A stretch of DNA of 58,297 nt from Prevotella sp. Lineage in GTDB: Bacteria > Bacteroidota > Bacteroidia > Bacteroidales > Bacteroidaceae. Location of the stretch: the NCBI GenBank assembly GCA_022771265.1, contig JALFCG010000074.1, forward strand, positions 1 through 58,297, given 5' to 3'. Below, one piece after another: positions 50,596 to 58,297 of the stretch (position 1 is the first letter of the stretch; each line of letters starts with the position of its first letter). The notes under the pieces are model-generated. The model did no database searches. It was not told the DNA's origin and saw only the letters and a program-made list of their open reading frames with translations. Both the position numbers and the translations under genes were made by a program.

Positions 50596-51789
50596 TTAGT
50601 CAAAACAAATCATTTTTTGGGGTAGTACCTTTTGGGTTCCATCCATATATGTTATAACCACTTTATTAATTGACATCTGAGTAGCGTCTCCTGCCACATA
50701 ATATGAACTGTGATCCCAATTCCAAGATGCACTCTCAAATTCCGCCAATGGACCAGTTCCCCTAAAATTACCTGTTTTTCTTACATCACCGACATCATTA
50801 GTGACGACAAAGAATACGTTGATATATTTAATGGTTTTACGATTCAAATTAGTATATTCAAAATTGAACGTAATTGATGAATACTCATTATCCCACCCCC
50901 AATCATTAAAAAATCCATATGGAGCTTTTTTCTTCAACTGATTTAGAGCATCATTGTAACATAAAAAATTAAAAGCCTCAGGATATTCTGACACATGTAT
51001 GTCATCCATTTCTAAAGAATCTCTGAAAGCCTCTATATGTAATTTGAAATCTTCGTTCTCTCTTACAGATTTGGAAATTGGCAATTTATGCACCTGAGGG
51101 TACATAATGCCAAGAGATAGTTTTTCCCTATTTAAAGTAAATAATGTGTCGTTTTTTAATGCTACACAAAGCAAAGTGTCTTCACTAATTCTTTTATCAC
51201 ATAACTCACAATCCATATAATTATATTTCCCTATTGGTACATTTTTCCAGTTATGAGTATTACGATATTTTTCAATTTTTGCTAAATGTATTGCTTTATC
51301 AATAGAATCTTGCTTAGCTTTAGCTATTGAATCTGCTATTGCCTTTTCACGGGCTTTTCTTGCCTCTTCTTCCAAAAATTCCCTCATTTTTTGGTTGAGT
51401 TCATTGTATTTATTAATCAATACGACATTTGCATCTTCAATGGCAATATCCAATTCATTCCCTTCAAGATGCTTTAATCCCTTCATTTTTTTTATTTCTT
51501 TTGCCTTTTCTTTTGTCAAAGTAATGGCATAGTTCGCATTATTAGACATACAATAAACTGTCTTTGTCTTTTTGTCATACGCATAGTATTTCTTTATATC
51601 ATATACATCGTCGAATGAGGCATCCGTTCGTTTGTAATAAAATCCATCATCAGCTCGCTCATATATCAAAAGAGCCTTAATATACGCAGAATTGCCACTA
51701 CCAAATTGTGCATATGCACTAATTGTCGAACATAATACTATGGTTACAACAATAAGCCACTTCATATTTACTTTTGTATTTGTTTTCAT
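50596..51789 (-). CDS. secreted protein of unknown function
   Basis: A 397-residue protein with a signal peptide (MKWLIVVTIVLCSTISAYAQ, cleavage after YA). A long charged coiled-coil-like stretch follows (NQKMREFLEEEARKAREKAI, about 130-170). The C-terminal third is predicted beta (YSSITFNFEYTNLNRKTIKY). A CxxC (DCELCDKR) lies near residue 198. I do not recognise a family. It begins 21 bases after the methylase stop and precedes the WG lipoprotein, so it may be read from the same transcript as the restriction genes. AT-rich. Confidence 0.8.
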   Translation of the reverse strand: MKTNTKVNMKWLIVVTIVLCSTISAYAQFGSGNSAYIKALLIYERADDGFYYKRTDASFDDVYDIKKYYAYDKKTKTVYCMSNNANYAITLTKEKAKEIKKMKGLKHLEGNELDIAIEDANVVLINKYNELNQKMREFLEEEARKAREKAIADSIAKAKQDSIDKAIHLAKIEKYRNTHNWKNVPIGKYNYMDCELCDKRISEDTLLCVALKNDTLFTLNREKLSLGIMYPQVHKLPISKSVRENEDFKLHIEAFRDSLEMDDIHVSEYPEAFNFLCYNDALNQLKKKAPYGFFNDWGWDNEYSSITFNFEYTNLNRKTIKYINVFFVVTNDVGDVRKTGNFRGTGPLAEFESASWNWDHSSYYVAGDATQMSINKVVITYMDGTQKVLPQKMICFD

Positions 51790-51810
51790 AACTATTTAAT
51801 TATAGTGTTA

Positions 51811-54800
51811 TTACTCGTTTTTACCTTCAACAATAGCTATTTCATCGTCTGTAAGACCATAGAGTTGATAGACGAGCTGATCGATTCTTGAATCTATATC
51901 TTTAGTATTTGCATTTCTATCTTTTTTTAATCGAATTAACGCCTCAGAAACCAGTCTTTCAAATGGTGCTTCATTAACACTTTGTTTGACTGGAACAGAA
52001 ATCATTTTATTATAATCAAGTTTACAACGACCATCCTCACTACCATCACCATAAGCTACAAATTTAATTTTTTTGAACCATTTAAACAACTTTGAATTTA
52101 GAAAACAGAACAAATAGCTACTATCCGATTCTATCATATAGCATGAATTATTTATATAATATCCCTCTTTATCAAAATAAAACTCGTGGTCCTTAGCTGT
52201 ATGAATATAAATTATTTTGGGAGTAGAGAATACTCTCCAATATGCAATGGAATCTTGAGTTTCAAACCATTTATTATTAGTCTTTTTTCTGGCACAAACA
52301 TCTTCACCATTGATTTTATATTTTTTCCCTGTTTGCTCTAACCTATTTATTCCGAATGAAATTAAATATTCCTTTAATGTCGGATATTCTTCAATATCTA
52401 TCTCGCATGATGGAAATGTTGCCACCATATAATACCCTCGATAATCCACTTTCCATTTGTGTATATCTGTTGGAGATATATATTTTTTAATTAACACACC
52501 ACTTTCCGATTCAAGTAATCTATTTGCAACATTGATATCTTTAATAACAAAGGCTTTATTCAGCCCTGTTTTTACTCCATAAAAAATTCTATCATTTGTA
52601 AAATCTTTCATAGATATTGTTTCTCTTTGTATTTTTTCCAAAATGGAGAATTGAGAACTATCAACAAATTGCCATTCCATTTCAAACTTTAATGTCTGAA
52701 GGAAATGACCTGCAGTTAATTCATCTAAATTTAGATTATCTAAACTTTTTACAGGAAAATATTTCGTAGCATCTTTAGGTTCACGATTTAATATTAATGT
52801 AATTCCTGCATCTGTAGAAGCATTATGAAATACAGGCAGTTCAAAAAAATCAATTATTTGCACAACATCTGTAGTTGATGCTAGAGTGTTTCTTAATTCT
52901 TTTCCATATTTTGTTTTAAGAAATTTATTTGATGTTATAAATGAAACAACAGAATCATGTTTCCATACTTTGAATGCGATACCAAAAAAGTACACTAACA
53001 AATCTGCCGTACCATTTCCTACATTAGGATATTGTGAACATAAAAGTTTTTTTAAATTAATGTCAATTTTTTCTTGTCTAACATATGGTGGGTTACCAAT
53101 TACTATATCAAAGCCTTCTCCTCCATTGTCAAACACTTCTGTGAACATCATTCTCCAATCGAAGAATCGAATGTCAATTTTTGCACGTTCATCTACAGAG
53201 ACACTATTATCGTTCAGTTCAGCATGTAATTTCTCTGCCAATTCTATTGATTCCAATTTTTCAGCAGGAAGAGATTGTCGAACTTTATCAAACGATATTG
53301 AAGAAACCTCATCAAAATCCAAGGTCGTTTGGACGGCATTCTTTTGATACCATGCTCTTGACTCATATCCCAACTGACGAGATATAAGCTTTAAGATAGT
53401 GTCCTTTATCTTAACATTCAACTCATGCTTCTCTACACCCTTTGCATTATAATACTTCTGTTTGAGTTCATATAGATGTTGCTTCTCTTTTCTCATCGCA
53501 TTGACATTAATATGCTGCTGAGACTTTGTATCAAGGTTAATATACTTCCCATCAAACGTAGGAATAAGAGAATTGCCCTGCATGAACTTATAATCAAAGT
53601 TGGGCAGAACATGAGGGTTTTGCTCATCTACGATGATGCTAAGCCAGAAACGTAGTCGGGCAATGTCAATAGCACCTTTCTCAATATCCACTCCATAGAT
53701 GTTGTTGGATATGATTTCTGTCTTCAGTGGTGCATAATCTCCTTCGAGAAGATTGCCGTTTTCGTCTTTTGCCCATGCATTGATAAATACTCGGCAACGC
53801 ACAAGTTCATTGAGCAAGCCCATTGGGAAGGCTCCCGAACCGATGGCAGGATCGCATATCTTCACATTTCGGATATAAGAGTCAAAATCCTTAAGATGCT
53901 CTTTAGTCATCCTTGGCACTATGTCTTCTGGTTTGTTGAGCAGTTTGCGCACAGATTCTTTTATCTCGTCTTCGGGTTTGTAATTCTCGCCTTGCTTCTT
54001 CATCACACATGTCGTGAGATAGACAATGAGCGACTCTCGACACATATATTGTACTATTTCTTTGGGAGTATAGAACGCTCCTTTATCCTTATTGTCTTCC
54101 AGCAAACTTTCAAATATACGTCCTAGCATTTCTGGGTCAATACCAACTTCCGCATCATTGGGGTCATTCTCGTCGATAGTAAAGTTGTATTGGCTCAACA
54201 TGACTAAAAAATTCTCAAAGTATTCCTTTGGAAATACAACCTCAAGCTCATCGTCTTTATCCATTTCGAATAATCCACCATTTAAATAAGGTATGCGGAC
54301 AATACCATTATTATCTAACCCACGAACATGAGTATCAAAAACGTCACCATTTTCTCTTCTGTCTGTATTTAAAGCCATAGAGAACAATGGCTCTAATATT
54401 TCTTCCAAGAAATTGTTCTTTTGAGAATCATTCGCCTTTTGATACAAGTGTAATAGAAAATTTTTGTCCCCATTATTCCATTGACCGTTAGGCTTCACAC
54501 CTAACCACCCCTTTTTCTCGATAAAGCATAAAAATACGATGCGACCAAGCATTTTCTTGATATAATCCCTCACACGCTTGTCATCTTTCCCAAACTTACC
54601 GTATATAATGGGATGAGGATCGTGAAACACAATTTCCTCATATTTATTATTAGATTGCTTGACATATTTCTTGCCAGTAACATACATGACAAACTCACTA
54701 TAATGGTCCCTATATTTCTCAAAAAACTCATCTGACAACGCCTCAACGTCAAATGCCCTTACGATGTCATCCCTATTTATATCCCCATGTTTGTCTATCA

Positions 54801-55272
54801 ACTTCTGGAAATTATCGGCCGCCGTTCGGCAAGACTGCCCAGGACCTAAAAGGAACGTATAGCGTTTCGCTTCCGTCACTTCCTTGTTGTCCTTCTGGCA
54901 GAATGAGAAACGCCAATCCCAAGAGTCGCTGTCCTCATAGTGGAAGATGATGAAAGCGGAGGTATAGTCAAGCATTATCCTGCGGATAAGTTGCTGGATG
55001 CCAACACGGTTGCGTCGCATCATCACTCGGTCGCTCACCGTAACATCATAGATGTTGATTTCCGTTGTTCCAACTTGAACCAATCCGTACTGTATGGCAC
55101 TCTTTATGCCAGTACGTCGCGCCATGGCTTGCAAGTCCTCGTTGTCCAATGCATCAACGTCGTACATGTCCTCAAATCTTTCCTCACCGAAAATGGGGAA
55201 AACTATATTCTCCAAGAACGACTCGCGTCCTTCAAACTTCTTGCTCAGATATGATTTCAGTTCCTTACTCAT
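51811..55272 (-). CDS. Eco57I-type DNA adenine methylase of a restriction-modification or defence system
   Basis: A 1153-residue protein. After an N-terminal region (1-370, with TSAFIIFHYEDSDSWDWRFS near 120) comes a class gamma-type methylase. It has GAFYTPKEIVQYMCRESLIV near residue 403, the SAM motif DPAIGSGAFPMGLLNELV near 467, GVDIEKGAIDIARLRFW near 525 and the catalytic NPPYVRQEKI near 725. A C-terminal part (about 880-1153) looks like a target-recognition domain. It probably methylates adenine in host DNA. No clear PD-(D/E)XK nuclease motif was found, so cutting is probably done by the helicase partner. The stop and the helicase gene are eight bases apart. Confidence 0.9.
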   Translation of the reverse strand: MSKELKSYLSKKFEGRESFLENIVFPIFGEERFEDMYDVDALDNEDLQAMARRTGIKSAIQYGLVQVGTTEINIYDVTVSDRVMMRRNRVGIQQLIRRIMLDYTSAFIIFHYEDSDSWDWRFSFCQKDNKEVTEAKRYTFLLGPGQSCRTAADNFQKLIDKHGDINRDDIVRAFDVEALSDEFFEKYRDHYSEFVMYVTGKKYVKQSNNKYEEIVFHDPHPIIYGKFGKDDKRVRDYIKKMLGRIVFLCFIEKKGWLGVKPNGQWNNGDKNFLLHLYQKANDSQKNNFLEEILEPLFSMALNTDRRENGDVFDTHVRGLDNNGIVRIPYLNGGLFEMDKDDELEVVFPKEYFENFLVMLSQYNFTIDENDPNDAEVGIDPEMLGRIFESLLEDNKDKGAFYTPKEIVQYMCRESLIVYLTTCVMKKQGENYKPEDEIKESVRKLLNKPEDIVPRMTKEHLKDFDSYIRNVKICDPAIGSGAFPMGLLNELVRCRVFINAWAKDENGNLLEGDYAPLKTEIISNNIYGVDIEKGAIDIARLRFWLSIIVDEQNPHVLPNFDYKFMQGNSLIPTFDGKYINLDTKSQQHINVNAMRKEKQHLYELKQKYYNAKGVEKHELNVKIKDTILKLISRQLGYESRAWYQKNAVQTTLDFDEVSSISFDKVRQSLPAEKLESIELAEKLHAELNDNSVSVDERAKIDIRFFDWRMMFTEVFDNGGEGFDIVIGNPPYVRQEKIDINLKKLLCSQYPNVGNGTADLLVYFFGIAFKVWKHDSVVSFITSNKFLKTKYGKELRNTLASTTDVVQIIDFFELPVFHNASTDAGITLILNREPKDATKYFPVKSLDNLNLDELTAGHFLQTLKFEMEWQFVDSSQFSILEKIQRETISMKDFTNDRIFYGVKTGLNKAFVIKDINVANRLLESESGVLIKKYISPTDIHKWKVDYRGYYMVATFPSCEIDIEEYPTLKEYLISFGINRLEQTGKKYKINGEDVCARKKTNNKWFETQDSIAYWRVFSTPKIIYIHTAKDHEFYFDKEGYYINNSCYMIESDSSYLFCFLNSKLFKWFKKIKFVAYGDGSEDGRCKLDYNKMISVPVKQSVNEAPFERLVSEALIRLKKDRNANTKDIDSRIDQLVYQLYGLTDDEIAIVEGKNE

Positions 55273-55279
55273 AGTTCTA

Positions 55280-58200
55280 CTATTTTGACAGACCTATATA
55301 TACCGTAGGAATGCCACCACTTCGGTTGCCAAGTTCGCTTACGATATTGTCAAGTCTCTTGTTAATTATCTCGTCAATTTCACTTTCTCCAAAAGCAAAC
55401 AGGTTTTTCTCTGCTGAGAACACTTCCGCACCAATTGCGTTTATGGTTCGGATTATGTCGATATTGCCACCTCGAACCAATCTCGTAGCAATCTCCAATG
55501 TTGTCTTGGTTTCTTTCCTGCTGACTTTTTTGTCCAGTTCAATCAATGTGCCTCGCGCTGTTGAGGCAGCCTTACTCTTCGACTGGTAGCCTGTAATCTT
55601 GTTTAGATGCTGTCCAACAGTCCTAACGGCGGTCTTTTTCCTCGCCTCCCAATCGGCAGGCAAATCCGTTCGCGACTCGTCTTCAAGACACTTGAATCTC
55701 GAATACATGTCCATTCCGCTGACTACGTGTCCTTTGCCATCATTGTCAACCATAACAAACAGGCCTTTCATCCTTGGTGTACGCACAACAAAATAGCTAC
55801 ATCCGTCGTCGGTTGTGACTGCCATCTCAAGGTCGTTTTCCTCATTAATGATGAAGTCAAAACGCTCTGGATTATTGTCACGATATGTCTTAAGTTCATA
55901 AAGATATTTCTCGTATGGTGACTCTTCGCCATCTGTCATCTTCTGAAGATCATAGTGTGTGACGATTTCCTTTTCAGTGAATATTTTGGAGTCCTCGCCA
56001 AAGAGGGTGTGGAACGACTGGAGTTTGATGTGAGCTTTCTCTACCAACTGAATTTGAAGGTCGCCCTCTGCACTTGGCATAAAGTTATACACATAAACCA
56101 CCGGTTCTTGACTTCCGATTCGGTTGACTCGTCCTATGCGCTGCATCAGGCGAGTGGAGTTCCACGGGGTGTCGTAGTTAAGAATGCAGTTTGCCCGATG
56201 AAGATTGATTCCTTCCGCCAAAACCTCAGTGGTGATGATTATCTGATAGTCGTTCTTCCACTCACCACGATAGTTGGCATCGAAGTTCTCGCGTATCTTC
56301 GACTCCATGTCCTTGCGGTTGGCTGCCGTGATGGCAAGAGTGCTAAATCCCTTGTTTTCGCACGCTCTCGTCAAAGACTCCACCGTATCAATAGCTTCTG
56401 AGAAAATGACAAGTTTCTGCGGACGATTGGTTGAAGGATTGAAGAGGACAGGACGCAGGTTCTCCTTGAAGGCATCGAACTTCGGGTCTTCAGAGTTCTT
56501 TGCCCATTGGTCGCAAAGCCACTTTATATACTTGTTGTCCATCTTCAAAAGGTCGATGTATTCTTCCTTGAAGTCCTCTCGTGTATATTCCGCATTCTGC
56601 CCTTTTTCGTTTCTGCCTTTTTCGTCGAGCTTCTTGATTTTCTCCCTAATGTCGTTGACACACTCGTCAAATGTCACCTTGTAACCTCTCTTCAAGGTCT
56701 TTACTTCCTCGTCGAGTTCTTCATTCACATTAATTCCAGGACAAATAAAGATGGTGTTGTTTTCCCACATCCTTATCATGTTCTCGGTGTATTTCTGAAG
56801 ATTGCGGAGCGACTCCTTGAAGGCAGTAAATGAACTTTCAAGACGTTTTACGAGCAATATCTGCATAATACGTGCTAACTGGGCACATACGGCTTGGGCA
56901 TCCCTTGCTCCCCTACCCTCATATTTCTTTCTTGTATTCTCGTCTATCAAAAACTCTATGGCACGATAACGATAGTATGATAGATAGCGGTCGCTTGTCA
57001 TCTTGTATTCATCACTTGGAACAATAATGTCCATCGTTGTGTTGAACAGATTGACGAGCCATTTGTCCATCTTGTATTCCAAACCGTGAGGTCCACTAAT
57101 ATCGGGGAAGACAAGATGCTGCCTTGTCATATCCTCTTCGTAATATTTTTTTATATCAGTGCGAGTGCGACGCACAAGGATGTCGCAGAGCACATGGTCG
57201 CGAATCTCATAGGAAAGCTTGCCAAACTCATTGTCTATCTCCTTTTGCCTTTCAATATCTTCCTGTGTCTTATTCTCCTTTGCGGAAATCGCGCTTGCTT
57301 CGTGGCGCAAGGCTGTGAACGAGCGCATTATGCGCGAGAAGAAGGCTTCAATGTTGCGTCCGTCAACCTTGTCAAGTGTGCAATATTGGTGGTTTCGCTC
57401 GAAGAGATAAATCTGATTTTTTAGGTCGTTGGGAGTGTTGTTCTGAGGTGTGGCGGAGAGAAGTCCTATATAAGGATAAAATCCTGTATTGGCTCCTATT
57501 TGGGCTATAAGATTGTCGAGCGAGCGATACATATCGGTATCACTGTTGCGGAACTTATGACTCTCATCTATAATGATTAGGCCATAGTTCTTATATGCCA
57601 GTTCACCATTAAACACACCGTTTTCCTCATCTTCTTCGGCATCAGGATCATCAACAAGATTACCTATCGACCCTGTGGTAATGAAGTCTATATAGGGAGA
57701 GATGACATTGTCGCTCTCCTTGTCAAACTCACTGATTGTGTCTTCCCATGCCGACCTTATGGCTGGAGGCGTAATGATAAGCACATTGCGTTCCCTTCCG
57801 TCGTCTGGATAGTTGAGGAAGTATTTTATCACGAGTGTTCCTACTATGGTCTTGCCAAGTCCAACTACATCGGCAAGCATAAATCCTCCATGGGCTTTCA
57901 TTGTCGAGAAACATTGCTTCACAGCATCGAGCTGATATTTGAGCGGTGAATACAGCTTGGGGAGATAGCTGGATATCACCTTTGTGGTATTCACGTCTAT
58001 AATATCTCCAAAGTTATAGTGAAGAAGTTTGATGTATAACTCGTATGGGGTCAGTGGTTCTTGCGGTTCTTTTTCTACAATGGCCATTTTCTCTTCTTCC
58101 ATCTTCTGAACTGGTTTTGAAACCAGAAGAACCTGCTCAAGGAATTCTCTTGTCCAGTCGTCACTTTGCTGCCATTTTTCCTCAAACCATGTCACATGGC

Positions 58201-58297
58201 CTTTAATTTCGGGCACTTCAGGTTGGAGCACAACGTACGCGTTCGACTCCACATAGTTGAGTTCCGCATTTCCCTCCAAGCCTTTCTTGGTGAAATT
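55280..58297 (-). CDS. SNF2-type helicase with N-terminal phospholipase-D-like nuclease end (partial)
   Basis: The gene continues beyond the window edge; 1005 residues are present and the first codons are not a real start. The first residues, NFTKKGLEGNAELN, match the end of the phospholipase-D motif (SxNFTxxGLxxNxELN) found in restriction helicases, so an upstream nuclease domain is expected. Walker A is DVVGLGKTIVGTLV, the DEAD-type box is LIIIDESHKFRN, motif III is LLSATPQNN and motif VI is STRLMQRIGRVNRIGS. Residues 800-1000 form a C-terminal domain (YFVVRTPRMKGLFVMVDNDG). It is the motor, and probably the nuclease, of the defence pair with the methylase eight bases downstream. Confidence 0.88.
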   Translation of the reverse strand, partial: NFTKKGLEGNAELNYVESNAYVVLQPEVPEIKGHVTWFEEKWQQSDDWTREFLEQVLLVSKPVQKMEEEKMAIVEKEPQEPLTPYELYIKLLHYNFGDIIDVNTTKVISSYLPKLYSPLKYQLDAVKQCFSTMKAHGGFMLADVVGLGKTIVGTLVIKYFLNYPDDGRERNVLIITPPAIRSAWEDTISEFDKESDNVISPYIDFITTGSIGNLVDDPDAEEDEENGVFNGELAYKNYGLIIIDESHKFRNSDTDMYRSLDNLIAQIGANTGFYPYIGLLSATPQNNTPNDLKNQIYLFERNHQYCTLDKVDGRNIEAFFSRIMRSFTALRHEASAISAKENKTQEDIERQKEIDNEFGKLSYEIRDHVLCDILVRRTRTDIKKYYEEDMTRQHLVFPDISGPHGLEYKMDKWLVNLFNTTMDIIVPSDEYKMTSDRYLSYYRYRAIEFLIDENTRKKYEGRGARDAQAVCAQLARIMQILLVKRLESSFTAFKESLRNLQKYTENMIRMWENNTIFICPGINVNEELDEEVKTLKRGYKVTFDECVNDIREKIKKLDEKGRNEKGQNAEYTREDFKEEYIDLLKMDNKYIKWLCDQWAKNSEDPKFDAFKENLRPVLFNPSTNRPQKLVIFSEAIDTVESLTRACENKGFSTLAITAANRKDMESKIRENFDANYRGEWKNDYQIIITTEVLAEGINLHRANCILNYDTPWNSTRLMQRIGRVNRIGSQEPVVYVYNFMPSAEGDLQIQLVEKAHIKLQSFHTLFGEDSKIFTEKEIVTHYDLQKMTDGEESPYEKYLYELKTYRDNNPERFDFIINEENDLEMAVTTDDGCSYFVVRTPRMKGLFVMVDNDGKGHVVSGMDMYSRFKCLEDESRTDLPADWEARKKTAVRTVGQHLNKITGYQSKSKAASTARGTLIELDKKVSRKETKTTLEIATRLVRGGNIDIIRTINAIGAEVFSAEKNLFAFGESEIDEIINKRLDNIVSELGNRSGGIPTVYIGLSK

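Noticed and set aside
1..58297. CRISPR array, tRNA genes, insertion sequences, prophage
   Set aside because: No regularly spaced repeats, cloverleaf-type sequence, transposase motif or phage structural gene was recognised by eye; a tRNAscan run could still correct this.

Overview
The window comes from a member of the Bacteroidota, most likely Prevotella or a close relative in the Bacteroidales. Three things support this. The first ~76 bases are the complement of a 16S rRNA 5' end with Prevotella-like sequence. Bacteroidota-type promoters (TTTG, 19-21 bases, TAnnTTTG) sit in front of many genes. The gene content also fits: DUF4295 after rpmG, a DUF4421 remnant, DUF5715, a Bacteroidota-type PurC, and an HU protein with a membrane anchor. 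No tRNA gene, CRISPR array, transposase or phage gene was recognised.

Layout: 1-330 is the start of an rRNA operon reading left, with its promoter. 848-4200 holds a fucose/arabinose-isomerase-family protein, an aldose epimerase and a decayed DUF4421 gene. 4279-9395 is ffh-folD followed by a TPR/ferredoxin/2-oxoacid:ferredoxin oxidoreductase operon. 9351-14359 carries cobalamin nucleotide-loop assembly (cobC, then cobS-cobT-cobU) interrupted by a sensor kinase; cobUTS lies directly behind rpsA (14448-16229). 16685-16905 looks like a small RNA gene. 17142-24361 is housekeeping: map, tsaD, pncC, rpmB-rpmG-DUF4295, ftsY-rimO, and two HU proteins, the second membrane-anchored. 24488-28277 has a hemerythrin-LuxR regulator and the anaerobic ribonucleotide reductase nrdDG, which has a short upstream ORF coupled to nrdD. 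28396-28800 is a transcribed but apparently non-coding locus. 28822-45329 is mostly core metabolism: HD hydrolase, menA, a pseudouridine synthase, gdhA, phoH-purC-thrS, rarA, a 2-hydroxyacid dehydrogenase, cdd, a glucosaminidase and an exported flavoprotein reductase.

45330-58297 is accessory and reads entirely leftward. It begins with three toxin-antitoxin-like modules: MntA with a broken HepT, a frameshifted polyvalent-kinase gene with an unknown partner, and an intact HEPN/MNT pair. Each is preceded by a copy of the same intergenic unit with a near-identical promoter. A related 34-base repeat lies at each edge of this 3.3 kb group. Next come a WG-repeat lipoprotein and a secreted protein, then a large Eco57I-type DNA methylase and a SNF2 helicase that runs off the window edge and begins with what looks like the end of a phospholipase-D nuclease domain. 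The last two form a restriction-type defence system. The two exported proteins directly downstream of it on the same strand are unusual and may be part of the same transcript.

The best candidates for undescribed biology are the repeated promoter cassette that organises the toxin-antitoxin modules, the GC-dinucleotide tract at the frameshift in the kinase gene, the helicase-methylase-exported-protein cluster, the nrdD leader ORF, and the non-coding locus at 28.4-28.8 kb.
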